DNA of 64,000 nucleotides from JAFGAS01 sp963809875 (GCA_963809875.1 CAWELC010000005.1:124001-188000); one strand, 5' to 3'. Numbered from the stretch's first letter, positions 18,694 through 28,623 are shown. Numbers and translations: made by a program. Notes: generated by a model not told the origin, from the letters alone.

Positions 18694-19620
18694 GTGGTTG
18701 AGAACCGTCAATTAAAAAAGTTTTCCGTTATGAGCCACGAGATAATGATTAACGGCTTACCGGATGACCTCTATTTCCATTCGATGCCCGGCATATTGAA
18801 GCGTGATGAAATCTTTCCCATTATAGGTCTCTTCCTTGATGATGACGCCGTTTTCTTCGATGTCGGCGCAAATATTGGGGGAGTGTTGATAGCGACATCT
18901 AAATGCCTCAAACGGGGTCGCGTCTATGGTTTTGAGCCGTCACGGAAGAATTTTGAACTGCTGAAACATAACGTTGACGCCAATAGGCTCACCAATGCCT
19001 CGATCTATAATATTGCGCTGGGTCGTTCCGATACGACGCTGTCATTCGTAACCGAGCAAACGGGTGCATATTCGCACGTTTTAACTGATGGGTGTATCGT
19101 TCCGGGTACGCAAACGCAGGAGAAGGTCGACGTAAGGACGCTGGACGGCTTTGTTCTGGAAAACAAGATCGACAGGATAGACTTCATTAAGATCGACGTT
19201 GAGGGGTACGAAAAAGAGGTAATCGCTGGCGCGAAAAAGACAATCAGGAAATTTGACCCCATAGTCTATGCGGAGCTCAACTCCTGGGCGCTGCTCGCCT
19301 TCAGGGACAAAACGCCCTGGAGTTATATCCAATTTCTGAGGTCCACCTTCGAATATATATACGTTATGAAGGATCGGACGCCGACGCGATTGACCAGTGA
19401 CCGCGACTTCTTTGATTTCCTTACGGCCAATCTGGTTGAGCACGGGTGCGTGGATAATCTGATTATGCGAAACAGCGACCTGTTCGGGAGAAAAAGCTGG
19501 GACGTTTTGCTGGCCGAAAGAAAAGTTGTCTTTTACAAAACCGGTATCCTGGACAGCGTGCGGCACTGGCGCATTATGGCGCCGCTGCGCTTTATCTGGA
19601 GAAAAATGCGGGCTCTCTAA
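18694..19620 (+). CDS. FkbM family methyltransferase
   Basis: A 308-residue SAM-dependent methyltransferase. The first SAM motif is FFDVGANIGGV near residue 55, followed by YGFEPSRKNFELL and the conserved FIKIDVEGYEKEV near residue 165. The start is GTG at 18694 with GAGAGGA seven bases upstream. It differs from the FkbM protein just upstream in sequence and lacks its DUF4214-like front part, so the two probably methylate different positions or sugars. A role in glycan O-methylation is inferred from family and context. Confidence 0.85.
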   Translation: MVENRQLKKFSVMSHEIMINGLPDDLYFHSMPGILKRDEIFPIIGLFLDDDAVFFDVGANIGGVLIATSKCLKRGRVYGFEPSRKNFELLKHNVDANRLTNASIYNIALGRSDTTLSFVTEQTGAYSHVLTDGCIVPGTQTQEKVDVRTLDGFVLENKIDRIDFIKIDVEGYEKEVIAGAKKTIRKFDPIVYAELNSWALLAFRDKTPWSYIQFLRSTFEYIYVMKDRTPTRLTSDRDFFDFLTANLVEHGCVDNLIMRNSDLFGRKSWDVLLAERKVVFYKTGILDSVRHWRIMAPLRFIWRKMRAL

Positions 19621-19762
19621 GAACGGTATTTGGCCACTTTCCGGAGTGGTATTCAAGCGGCGGCTGCCAGGGAGAGCGGGCCTGTAAATCCCGCGGCGAC
19701 CGGTGACTGACGACGTCCGCGATACGACAGTTGCCCAGAGTATATGACGTGAGATAGGAAAT

Positions 19763-21931
19763 ATGGAAAACGTTCTGCTGGTCAACCATTCAGGGAAGAA
19801 ATGCGGAGTCTACCAATTCGGCGCGCAGCTTTACGAACTGCTTCGGAAAGACGAGACATTTAAATGGTCTTATGTGGAATGCCGGGACAAGAAGCAATTG
19901 TTCGAAGCGATCGAGAATACAAGGCCTGACGCCGTCGTTTTCAACAGCTACGAGCGGTTAACCATGCCCTGGTTAACGCCAAAGGTTCTTGCGTCGGTCC
20001 ACGCATTGAAGCTCGGTGTGTTTCATGAGGCCTGCCAGGAGAATGCGGATGTCAAGGAGCCGGAGGAGTTTGACTTCTACCTGGCCCCCGACCCGTACCT
20101 GATTCCGCGAAACCCGATCATCCTTCCCGTCTCTCGGTTCATCCCCCGGCCTCTTGGCAGCCTGCCGCCGGCACCTGATATTTTCACCGTCGGCTCATTT
20201 GGGTTCGCGACAGCGGACAAGGGATTCGAATGGCTTTGCGGGCTTGTCAACGAGCAATGCGATAGGGCCGTTATCCGAATAAATATCCCCATGCACGACC
20301 GGAAGGATGTCGCCTCCGCCGATTCGCTCGCCGGGATAGAGAGCGCCTGCAGGAAAAACATTACCAAGAAGGGCATCGAGCTGGTCATAACCCACGAATT
20401 CTACGAAAACGAGGGTCTTCTGGGCTTCCTGTCGGGCAATTCGCTCAATGCCTTTCTCTACACGTCGATGGGCAAACGGGGAATCTCCAGCTGCACGGAT
20501 CACGCCCTGGCCGCGGGGCGCCCCATCGCAGTGAGCCGCTCCCCCATGTTCAGGCACATGCACGGCGTCAACCCGTCAATCTGCGTTGAGGATATGCCGC
20601 TGGAGCGGATCGCGGAAAACGGTTCCGAGCATCTGGAGCCGCTGCGCGAAGCCTTCAGCCCAGAGTCCGCGGCGCGCAGCTGGACGGAGGCGATCGCAGG
20701 GGCCCTGGAGCTAACCGGACTGCGTCGGGCGGTCCCCGACGGCCGGGGCTTTAACAAGATCCTCGATAAGCGTTCCCGGCAGGCCTATAAAGCAGCGCTC
20801 GGTGACCTGGAGCGATTTGCCCCGGAGGCGCTGTCCAGGAAGATTCCCGAATCCACAATTCAACAGGCGTTTGCACTTGACGCCATAGAGCGGCTGGCAA
20901 AGTCGTTACCGCAACCTCGGATACTTGCCCTCGGTTCTTACGAAGACACGGCCGTGGCGTCGCTTAAGGCCAAGGGATATAGGATCGATGAGGTCGACCC
21001 AAATCTGAACCTTGACCTGAATGATTTCTATCTTTCGCCCGAGACGCGGCCGCAGAGCTATAACATCATCGCGTGCATTTCGGTCCTTGAACACGTCGCC
21101 GACGACGAGCTTTTCGTCCAGCAGATTGCCGATCTCCTGGAGCCGGGCGGCTTTGCGATCTTGACGGTCGATTTCAATGACCGTTACCTGCCCGGACGCC
21201 CGAAGCCAAATGAGGACTTCAGGCTCTATACGAATAACGATATTCTATCACGGCTCATGTCATCGCTTGGGGACTGTGGGCTTATCGACACCCCGAGCTG
21301 GCGCGACGGCAAGCCGGACTTCAACTACGGGAACTGCACCTATAATTTTGCCTCCTGGGTATTCAGGAAACTGCCGGGGACCCCTTTTGAGTATGGCGAT
21401 GGTTCCTACCGCCGCGTTCGAACGACACCGTGGAAAACGCAGCTGGTGATCCCCTTCCCGAAACAGTTGAAGCCGTCGGAGGGCGATCGGTGCCTGTCTT
21501 CGGAGTACCGGCCGAAGTACGCCGACCTCGGCGTCCTGCTGGCGGCTTCAGGGTCTCACCGAAAGCGGGCCGCTCTCCTGAGTGAAGTCGTTTCCGGCCG
21601 GACGAGCGGGCTTAACTCGACACGCGGCCCCGTCTCTCTGGTCCGAGGGGATAGCGGGCCTGACGGCCGGCGCGACGGATATGAAGCGTCGGCAGCCGAC
21701 AGGATCATCGGTCTGCCTCGCAGAATGGCTCGAAGTGTGACGCTGGGTGTCGTGCGATATCTCCGCTTCAGGCCCGGGCTCAGAAAGGTCCTCGTTGGGC
21801 CGCTCGCCCGTTTCCCGCGGGTCCAAGCGCGCATGCGTGCCCTTGTTTATCCGGCGCAACACGACAGCGCCCCGCCGTTGGATCGCTCCGCGAAACTCGG
21901 GCCTTCCCGTGGCAGGGAGAAAAAAAAGTAG
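19763..21931 (+). CDS. Bifunctional glycosyltransferase-like/SAM methyltransferase protein
   Basis: A 722-residue protein with two parts. Residues ~1-310 resemble a GT-B fold transferase: LLVNHSGKKCGVYQFG at the start, FTVGSFGFATADKGFEW mid-way and DHALAAGRPIAVSRSP near the donor site, though the classic E-x7-E motif is not clear. Residues ~350-590 form a class I methyltransferase, with ILALGSYEDTAVASLKAKG, CISVLEHVADDELF and LEPGGFAILTVDF. The last ~130 residues are basic, low in complexity and of unknown role. The ATG has AGGA just upstream. It probably couples sugar addition with methylation, or methylates a chain end. It converges on the flippase gene. Confidence 0.7.
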   Translation: MENVLLVNHSGKKCGVYQFGAQLYELLRKDETFKWSYVECRDKKQLFEAIENTRPDAVVFNSYERLTMPWLTPKVLASVHALKLGVFHEACQENADVKEPEEFDFYLAPDPYLIPRNPIILPVSRFIPRPLGSLPPAPDIFTVGSFGFATADKGFEWLCGLVNEQCDRAVIRINIPMHDRKDVASADSLAGIESACRKNITKKGIELVITHEFYENEGLLGFLSGNSLNAFLYTSMGKRGISSCTDHALAAGRPIAVSRSPMFRHMHGVNPSICVEDMPLERIAENGSEHLEPLREAFSPESAARSWTEAIAGALELTGLRRAVPDGRGFNKILDKRSRQAYKAALGDLERFAPEALSRKIPESTIQQAFALDAIERLAKSLPQPRILALGSYEDTAVASLKAKGYRIDEVDPNLNLDLNDFYLSPETRPQSYNIIACISVLEHVADDELFVQQIADLLEPGGFAILTVDFNDRYLPGRPKPNEDFRLYTNNDILSRLMSSLGDCGLIDTPSWRDGKPDFNYGNCTYNFASWVFRKLPGTPFEYGDGSYRRVRTTPWKTQLVIPFPKQLKPSEGDRCLSSEYRPKYADLGVLLAASGSHRKRAALLSEVVSGRTSGLNSTRGPVSLVRGDSGPDGRRDGYEASAADRIIGLPRRMARSVTLGVVRYLRFRPGLRKVLVGPLARFPRVQARMRALVYPAQHDSAPPLDRSAKLGPSRGREKKK

Positions 21932-21988
21932 GGCAGGGGGGCGGCAGGTATTCGGAAAGCTCATCGGCCTCTCGAAAGGAATAGTGCC

Positions 21989-23287
21989 TCAGTGCGTCTT
22001 TGAGAGTCTTGGAATCCACGGCATCTTACATATCCTGGCAGACACGAACCACGTGATGATAAAGAACAGAAAATAGGAAATGGCCATCGCCTGCGCCGCT
22101 CCAATCGTCCCGTTCCTCATGATGAGGAAGTAGCAGATGAAGGCGTTGAGAACCGCAAGAAGAGAAGTAATGATAGTCAATAGATACGTCTTCTGCACAT
22201 AGAGGATATAATTGGCCACGGTAACGTACATGCCGTTAAAGGCCATGCCAAGGGCGATCCAAAAGACGTATCTGTACGCGCCGACGAACTCCTTGCCGAC
22301 AAAATGGCGCAGGAACCAGGGGGCGATAAACGCCAGCGCGACCGCACTAACGAGAAGTAACGCCATATACAGGTACGTGACCTGCACGATCTTCCTCTTG
22401 GCGGAATAATCGTCCTTTCCCATCTCCTCGTAAAACCACGGCACGAGGGCCTGGTTAAACGAGGTGTGCAGCAGCGTTATGACCAGGCCGAATTGAAATC
22501 CGACGGTATAGATGCCGGTATCGGCCAGACCGACCAGGTTGGTGATCAGGACCCTATCGGTCATACTCACTACCAGCCATCCGACTATGTGGGGGATAAG
22601 GGGTGCTCCGAATTTCAGGGCGTCCTGAATATATCTCTTGTCGAAATCCCATTTGAGCCATTTTCCCCTCCAGAGAATAATGAAAGCGACGGCTCCAAAA
22701 ACAACAAACGTGACGAGCTGGGCCTCGACCCTTCCCTGCCAGTTCATGCCGGCCAATACGATAAGGCCGATGGAGAGACCGAGGTTGAGAGAGGTCTGCC
22801 CGATCTGCAGGAGACTGAACGGCAAGGGCTTGCCCTGGGCACGCCATAGAATCAGTGGAATCTGGTAAATGTATTGGCAGAACGATATGACCAGCACGGC
22901 CCACAGCCATCCGGCAGGGATCTCGGAATAGGTGCTGATCACTCCAGAGAGAAAGAAGAAGACGAGACTGACGACGATTGTGCCCGCTACCAGAATATAC
23001 ATGCAGTTGGCGATGTATTTCGGGAGGTCGATGCTCTTTTCGAAGTATTTCCTGCCAATCGCCGTATCTACGCTGAGTCCCATCAGCGCCGTGGCAATGG
23101 GCATGACGACCCAGAACATGGCGACGATGCCGTAGTCCTTCGGGGTGAGGTAGCGCGTGAGAACCGGCAGGAGGAGAAAAGGGATTGCGCCATTGACAAG
23201 ATTACCCGAGGCGTAGACGGTAGCGGACCGAAACAGCGTTGAATTAAATACTCTTTTTATCATGGTATTCCGAGGCGTCTCGGCCAT
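21989..23287 (-). CDS. wzx: Wzx-type oligosaccharide flippase
   Basis: A 432-residue membrane protein with about 12 hydrophobic helices. The N-terminus has SATVYASGNLVNGAIPFLLL and LTRYLTPKDYG, and TDRVLITNLVGL lies mid-protein, all typical of the polysaccharide transporter (MOP) superfamily. It would flip undecaprenyl-linked repeat units across the inner membrane. Two in-frame starts are possible (23287 or 23263). No Wzy polymerase is recognisable beside it. A terminator-like hairpin lies about 70 bases upstream on the same strand. Confidence 0.85.
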   Translation of the reverse strand: MAETPRNTMIKRVFNSTLFRSATVYASGNLVNGAIPFLLLPVLTRYLTPKDYGIVAMFWVVMPIATALMGLSVDTAIGRKYFEKSIDLPKYIANCMYILVAGTIVVSLVFFFLSGVISTYSEIPAGWLWAVLVISFCQYIYQIPLILWRAQGKPLPFSLLQIGQTSLNLGLSIGLIVLAGMNWQGRVEAQLVTFVVFGAVAFIILWRGKWLKWDFDKRYIQDALKFGAPLIPHIVGWLVVSMTDRVLITNLVGLADTGIYTVGFQFGLVITLLHTSFNQALVPWFYEEMGKDDYSAKRKIVQVTYLYMALLLVSAVALAFIAPWFLRHFVGKEFVGAYRYVFWIALGMAFNGMYVTVANYILYVQKTYLLTIITSLLAVLNAFICYFLIMRNGTIGAAQAMAISYFLFFIITWFVSARICKMPWIPRLSKTH

Positions 23288-23353
23288 AGCCCATTCCCGG
23301 AAACATCCGGCACCGGTGGGTTAAGTCTAGCACGTTCGAGCGGTATCGTGCAC

Positions 23354-23381
23354 AAAAAAATTCCCCGACTAAACGGTCGGG
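23354..23381 (-). terminator. Intrinsic-terminator-like hairpin upstream of the flippase gene
   Basis: On the minus strand the arms CCCGAC and GTCGGG enclose a six-base loop and are followed within three bases by seven T residues, the layout of a Rho-independent terminator. It lies before wzx rather than after a minus-strand gene. It may act as a transcription attenuator in the wzx leader or block antisense transcription from the catabolic operon. Confidence 0.55.
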
Positions 23382-23508
23382 ATGACCCGCACTCACCCGG
23401 CCTTTGATTCCCCGGTCTTCCATCGGGTCCCGGCGGTGTACATGGGCCGTCACATCAAACACGCGGGGCGATATGATGTCAAAAAAGCGGCTGAGCTTTA
23501 AAAATATC

Positions 23509-23537
23509 TTGCATTATTTGCATGAATATACTACAAA
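23509..23537 (+). promoter_or_regulatory. Candidate promoter of the OYE/LacI operon
   Basis: TTGCAT at 23509-23514, a 17-base spacer and TACAAA at 23532-23537 give a moderate sigma70 match in AT-rich DNA. TATACT at 23527-23532 is an alternative -10 box. A transcript starting near 23544 would carry the ATG at 23590 with a 46-base leader, which supports that start over longer ones. Confidence 0.4.
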
Positions 23538-23589
23538 TAATCATGTTGGTATGGCTCCTTTAACAACGACCACTACCCGCGACATATTC

Positions 23590-24732
23590 ATGAAAGATGT
23601 AATTACCGAAACATACCCTTTTTCCGTGCGCGTTGCGGCCAATCGGCTCGTGGCGCAGGCCATGGAGACAAACTGCGCCGAAAACGGGAGCGTCACCCCG
23701 AGCACCATCGAGAGGTACGCGCGGCTGGCCGAGGGCGGGTGGGGGATGGTCTTCGTCGAAGCGGTATCCATTACCGACCATCATATGGCGCGAAACCGGG
23801 GGCTGGTCATCACCAGGGACCGGTTGGACGGTTTCAAACGGCTGGTGGAATCGTTCAAGAAGATCGACGACCGGGCCCTTCTCCTCTTCCAGGTGACGCA
23901 CTCGGGGCGACTGAGCGGCGACTTCTCGATACCGGTTAAAGCTTACGAGGACGACGCGGGCGATATACCCACGCTTTCCGAGGCCGAGCTGGACGAGGCC
24001 GTCGATCAGTGTACTACCGCCGCGCTCCTGGCGCGGGAGGCCGGCGCCGACGGAGTGGACGTCAAGGCATGTCACGGGTATCTGGGTGGGGAGCTGCTGC
24101 GCCCGAGAAACAGGCGAGCCGACCGGTATGGTGCGAGCGCCCACAACCGCGCCCGATACGTCGCCACGGTAATCGACAGAATTAAGAGGGACTGCCCGGA
24201 CTTCCTTGTGGGAAGCCGTATCTCCCTCTACGAGGGGATACGGGGAGGGTGTGGCACGGCCGGACCCGAGGAGGTGATCGAGGAGTTGACGGATATTTTC
24301 GCCGTCCTCTCGGTCATCGTCGACGCGGGAGCCGATTTCATCAACGTTTCGGCGGGGATCCCCGCCCTGACCCCCGGCCTGACGAGGCCGAGCGTCCCGG
24401 GAGATGTCAACCTGTATCACCACTTTCGCTATGCACGGGCCGTCAAGGAGCGATTCGGGCAGGTCGCCGTTATCGGATCGGCCTATTCGACGGCGCGACA
24501 CGCGGGGGCTCGGTACGCCCAGGAAAATATCGGGAAGGGATACGCGGATTTTGCCGGTTTCGGACGGCAAAGTCTTGCCGATCCGCTTTTGCCAAAGAAG
24601 ATCTTCTCGGACTCGGATGAGATAGACTACTGTACGTTGTGCGGCGGCTGTTCGCGTCTGCTCAAGAGGCAGCAGGCCGTCTACTGTACGAGATACGGAA
24701 AAGACCGTCCCGCCGTGACTCACGACCGATAA
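23590..24732 (+). CDS. Old yellow enzyme family NADH:flavin oxidoreductase with C-terminal Cys cluster
   Basis: A protein of about 380 residues with an FMN-binding TIM barrel. VRVAANRLVAQAME corresponds to the usual LKNR(I/L)VMAPM start of the barrel. FQVTHSGR carries the conserved His region, and GGELLRPRNRRADRYG matches the substrate-side motif. Near the C-terminus the cysteines follow C-x2-C-x2-C-x11-C (starting CTLCGGC), similar to the iron-sulfur site of 2,4-dienoyl-CoA reductase-type members, although the extra NADPH domain of that group is absent. It probably reduces an activated C=C bond of the pathway substrate. The start is uncertain (23476 and 23551 also possible). LacI regulator gene follows. 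Confidence 0.8.
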   Translation: MKDVITETYPFSVRVAANRLVAQAMETNCAENGSVTPSTIERYARLAEGGWGMVFVEAVSITDHHMARNRGLVITRDRLDGFKRLVESFKKIDDRALLLFQVTHSGRLSGDFSIPVKAYEDDAGDIPTLSEAELDEAVDQCTTAALLAREAGADGVDVKACHGYLGGELLRPRNRRADRYGASAHNRARYVATVIDRIKRDCPDFLVGSRISLYEGIRGGCGTAGPEEVIEELTDIFAVLSVIVDAGADFINVSAGIPALTPGLTRPSVPGDVNLYHHFRYARAVKERFGQVAVIGSAYSTARHAGARYAQENIGKGYADFAGFGRQSLADPLLPKKIFSDSDEIDYCTLCGGCSRLLKRQQAVYCTRYGKDRPAVTHDR

Positions 24733-24815
24733 CGGCGGCGGGCACGCCGACGCGTTTGACCGGGCATCCGGCATCGTTCGAATCTTTCTCTTCGATTGAA
24801 ACGGGGGCTGTCTCC

Positions 24816-25823
24816 ATGACCGACGCGGTGAAGAACCTTCAGGATATCGCCGATATCTGTTCCGTATCGGTCAGCACCGTTTCGCGCGTCCTGAATCACG
24901 AGCCGGGCATCTCCCGCCCGACCGCGCGGAGGGTCATGGAGGTGGCCCAACGCTACAACTTCTCCCCGGCCAAGCGCAAGCGCCCGCTTTCCCGCGCCCA
25001 GCTCAGACTGCTCTTGGTCGTCCCCGATCCGTCGTCAACCCTCGATAACCCCTTTTTCGATATCGGGGAGCTCCTCCAGTCGATGGGCAGCGCGTTCTCC
25101 CTGGAAAAGAAGATCATCGAAACCTTTTCCTTTTCACAGCTATCCGGATTGGACCGTATACCCATTCGATCGCTGGACGGCGTTATCTTCGCCTTTGGTG
25201 ACACGGAGTCGCGGACTCGCGAACTGCTCGATACTGCACGGGTTCCCTATATCTTTCTCAACCGTGTCCTGGAAAACGACAACTATGTCTCCTGCAATCA
25301 CTTTAAAGGCACCCTGCGGCTCAGAGAGCACCTGGCCGCCAGGGGATATCGGAAGGTTGGCTATCTCGGATGTGCCACGATCCCGGTCAACACCGACAGG
25401 AGGCGCGGGTATCGCATGGGGACTCTCGAGGCTACGGGCGGCGTGGACGAATCGATGATCGCTGAGGTCTCCTCGGTCGGCGATATGTCGCGCGAGACCA
25501 TCCTCTTTTTCGTGGAAAAAGGGTGCGATGCGGTAATGTGTTTCAACGACAATTTCGCCATTCGGTTCATCAAGGGACTGGCCGAGATGGGCAGGCAGGT
25601 TCCCGGCGATATGGCGGTTACGGGCTTTGACGACTCCCCCCTCAGAAAGGTCTTTACCCCCACGATCACGACGATCAGCCTCTCCACCTTCGAGATGGGC
25701 TTCTTTGCCGCCCGGTGGCTTCGTGACAATATCCAGCACCGGGAATCGAGAAGGATTCAGCTGGAAGTGAACGGGACGGTGATCGTCGGGCAATCGACCG
25801 CACGGGGAGGTGGCGGTGACTGA
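24816..25823 (+). CDS. LacI family transcriptional regulator
   Basis: A 335-residue LacI/PurR-type regulator. The N-terminal helix-turn-helix is VKNLQDIADICSVSVSTVSR, followed by the hinge region and a periplasmic-binding-protein-like effector domain with SLDGVIFAFGD, GYLGC, DAVMCFNDNFAI and VTGFDDSPL. The open frame extends upstream to 24639, but that part lacks domain character; ATG 24816 begins the typical N-terminus. The effector is probably a sugar or sugar derivative. It lies inside the catabolic operon and probably controls it. Its end overlaps the next gene. Confidence 0.88.
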   Translation: MTDAVKNLQDIADICSVSVSTVSRVLNHEPGISRPTARRVMEVAQRYNFSPAKRKRPLSRAQLRLLLVVPDPSSTLDNPFFDIGELLQSMGSAFSLEKKIIETFSFSQLSGLDRIPIRSLDGVIFAFGDTESRTRELLDTARVPYIFLNRVLENDNYVSCNHFKGTLRLREHLAARGYRKVGYLGCATIPVNTDRRRGYRMGTLEATGGVDESMIAEVSSVGDMSRETILFFVEKGCDAVMCFNDNFAIRFIKGLAEMGRQVPGDMAVTGFDDSPLRKVFTPTITTISLSTFEMGFFAARWLRDNIQHRESRRIQLEVNGTVIVGQSTARGGGGD

Positions 25824-26595
25824 CAAACGCGCGCGGACGAAGACGGCCCTGGTCACGGGGGGGAGCGCCGGCATCGGCAGGGCCGTTGCGCTGTCCCTGG
25901 CGGCCGAGGGATATCGCGTTCTTATCAACGGCCGGCGCCCCGAGGCCGAGGCGACGGACCTCGTCCGTTCGCTGAACGCAGCAGCCGGACAAGAAGGGTG
26001 TCGCTACGTCCGGGGAGATATCTCCGATGCCGCGTTCCGGGACCGGTTCGTCAGGACGATACGTAAGGAGTATGGGGGGATCTCGGTCCTGGTGAACAAC
26101 GCGGGCGTGAGCACCAAGGGCCGAAAAGACATGCTGGAGCTGACCGAAAGCGACATGATCGATCTGTTGCGGGTCAACCTGATCGCGCCCTTTCTCCTGT
26201 CGGCCGCCCTGGCTCCCCTCATGTCCGGGCAGGACGAGCCGGCCTATATCATCAATATATCGTCCATATCGGCTTACACCGTCTCCACGAACCGGGCCGA
26301 CTACTGCATATCAAAGGCGGGGATGTCAATGATGACCGGCCTTTTTGCCGACCGCCTGGCGGCCGATAACATCCGGGTCTTCGAGGTGCGGCCCGGCGTG
26401 ATCAGGACCGACATGACCGAGCCCGTCGCCGAAAAATACGACCGCCTCATCTCCGAGGGGCTGCTGCCTATCGGGAGATGGGGAGAGCCCGAGGATGTGG
26501 CCCGGGCGGTCATGGGTATCGTGCTGGGCTACCACCCCTACAGCACCGGGTCGTCCGTGGACGTGGACGGCGGTTTTCATATCAGGAGGCTGTAG
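25816..26595 (+). CDS. SDR family oxidoreductase (FabG-like)
   Basis: A short-chain dehydrogenase of about 259 residues. It has the cofactor motif TGGSAGIGR, NNAG, the serine of NISSISAY and the YxxxK pair (YCISK), then the usual RPGVIRTDM and C-terminal GSSVDVDGG. All classical SDR catalytic residues are present. The start is a GTG at 25816, five bases after GGGGAGG; GTG 25810 is possible. It overlaps the end of the LacI gene. It likely oxidises or reduces a hydroxyl or keto group of the imported substrate, using NAD(P). Confidence 0.85.
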   Translation: MTDKRARTKTALVTGGSAGIGRAVALSLAAEGYRVLINGRRPEAEATDLVRSLNAAAGQEGCRYVRGDISDAAFRDRFVRTIRKEYGGISVLVNNAGVSTKGRKDMLELTESDMIDLLRVNLIAPFLLSAALAPLMSGQDEPAYIINISSISAYTVSTNRADYCISKAGMSMMTGLFADRLAADNIRVFEVRPGVIRTDMTEPVAEKYDRLISEGLLPIGRWGEPEDVARAVMGIVLGYHPYSTGSSVDVDGGFHIRRL

Positions 26596-26597
26596 AG

Positions 26598-28623
26598 ATG
26601 CAGCGGGGGACTCTGCAGGCCGGCCGCCATACGATTCCTCTGATCGAAAGTGGGGTCTGCGTGGTCGGGTCCGGCGCCGCGGGTCTTGGCGCCGCCGTCC
26701 ATCTGAGGCATCTGGGCGTGAGCGACGTGGTCATCGTCACGGAGCGGCTCGGGGGCGGGACGTCGGCAAACGCCGGCTCCGACAAGCAGACCTATTGCCG
26801 GGTGAACCCGGCGGCCGAGGGCGGCGACGGGGTCTACGCGATGGCCGAAGAGCTCTTTTCGGGGGGGGCGATGCACGGAGACATCGCCCTCGTGGAGGCC
26901 GCGCTTTCCGACCGGGAATTCTATCACCTGCTTGAGCTCGGGGTGCCGTTTCCCCATGATCGGTACGGCGTCTACGCCGGCTATCGTACCGACCACGATT
27001 CGGTGGGCCGGGGGACATCTGCGGGACCGGCGACCTCGATCGTCATGTTCGAGCGGCTGCTGAAAGAGGTCAGGCGCCTGGGAATCCCTATCCTGGATGA
27101 TACGATGGTCGTGGAGCTTGTTACGGACTCGACGGGTGGTGTCGTGAAGGTATCGGGACTGCTGGGCCTGGAAAAATCCCGCGTCCAACGGGACGAGGCA
27201 TTCGGGCTTGTGGCCATCACGGCCGACTACGTGGTTCTGGCGACAGGAGGATCCGGAGGGCTCTACCGGGACAGCGTCTATCCTCCCGATCAGATCGGGG
27301 GCCTGGGCGCCCCGCTGGCGGCCGGGGCCGCGGCCTATAATCTCTCCGAATCCCAATTCGGCATCGCCTCGACCGGCTTTCGCTGGAACCTCTCCGGCAG
27401 CTACCAACAGGTGCTCCCGCGATACGTCTCGACGGATGCGGCCGGGGGCGACGAGCGCGAATTCCTCCCGGACGGATTCCCGGACCCCGAACGGCTCTTC
27501 ACGGCCCAGTTTCTGAAGGGGTACCAGTGGCCCTTCGACGTGCGCAAGGTGTCGGACCACGGCTCATCCCTGATAGACCTCCTTGTCTTCAACGAGAGTG
27601 TCACAAAAGGACGGCGTGCCTTCCTCGACTTCTCCCGCAATCCCTCGTACGGTTCGACAACCTTTTCCGTCGCGTCGGCTCCCGATCTCGTCAGAGACTT
27701 TCTCACGGCGTCGGATGCCGTCGACGACACCCCCGTCGGTCGTCTCAGGAAGCTCAACGGGCCCGCGCATGACCTCTTCCTCGGCGGCGGCATCGACCTT
27801 TCCCGCGACAGGGTGCCGATTGCCGTGTGCCACCAGCACGTCAACGGCGGGCTGGCGGGCTCCATCTGGTGGGAGACGACAATACGCAATCTCTTTGCCG
27901 CCGGGGAGTGCAACGGAAGCCACGGGATCTACCGGCCGGGCGGGGCGGCGTTGAACGCCGGACAGGTCGGATCGCTGAGGGCGGCCCAGATGATCGCGCA
28001 TCGGGTCAACTCGGAAAGGCGGGCGCGTCGCCGGGGGCGACGCCCGGCGACGACGGCATCCGAACGTATGATCGACGCCCTTTCGACGTCGCTCGCCGGC
28101 CGATCTCGTATCGACCCGCGCGAGGAGCGAGGCATCGTACAGCGACGCATGTCTGAGGTGATGGGGATCGTGCGCAACGTCCGGGACGTGACTTGTGCGC
28201 TGGAGGAGAACCGGGAGATGATCCGCGTCCATCGATCGGGGGGAGTGGCGGAGTGCGAGCAGCTGGCGGAGTTTGTCAGAAATGACGACCTCCTGATTAC
28301 GGAGCGGGCCTTCCTCGCGTCGGCGAAGTATCTCCTGGAGGCCCTTTCGGGGCCGAGGGGGTCTTTCCTGGTGGGGGAGGCTCGATGACGCCATCCAATG
28401 GACCGGGCGCGACGCACGGGGGGGACGGGCCCCGGTCGTCCCGGACGGGTCTCTGGACGACCGTATCGTGGAGTGCGCGATCGACGACGATCTGAGTGTA
28501 CGTACCCGTTTCGTCCCCGTGCGCCCGATTCCCCGGAATCCCGTCTCGTTCGAGCGGGTGTGGGCCGCGTACCGGGACGGCGCCGTTTTTCGTGACACAC
28601 CCGAAGATGGGGGAAAGCGATGA
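26598..28623 (+). CDS. FAD-dependent oxidoreductase, fumarate reductase/SDH flavoprotein type (frameshifted)
   Basis: A flavoprotein of about 675 residues of the FAD_binding_2 family. It has the dinucleotide motif VVGSGAAGLGAAVHL near residue 22, ATGGSGGLY, and the C-terminal FAD motif AAGECNGSHG near residue 435. In-frame reading ends at a TGA at 28386-28388. The frame one base later continues cleanly (VVPDGSLDDRIVECAIDD, FVPVRPIP, FERVWAAYRDGAVF) to a TGA at 28621-28623 that overlaps the next ATG as ATGA. An extra G in the run at 28373-28377 explains this. AGGAGG stands eight bases before the ATG. Probably oxidises a substrate carbon-carbon or carbinol bond. Confidence 0.8.

Larger units (their letters stand above)
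23288..23589. other. Divergent control region between flippase and OYE gene, 302 bases
   Basis: Frames stay open here in continuity with the OYE gene, up to 23404. The AT-rich part (23495-23550) looks like promoter DNA rather than coding sequence, and the OYE fold needs residues only from about 23590. The region contains a minus-strand terminator-like hairpin (23354-23381) and a candidate plus-strand promoter (23509-23537). Confidence 0.5.
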
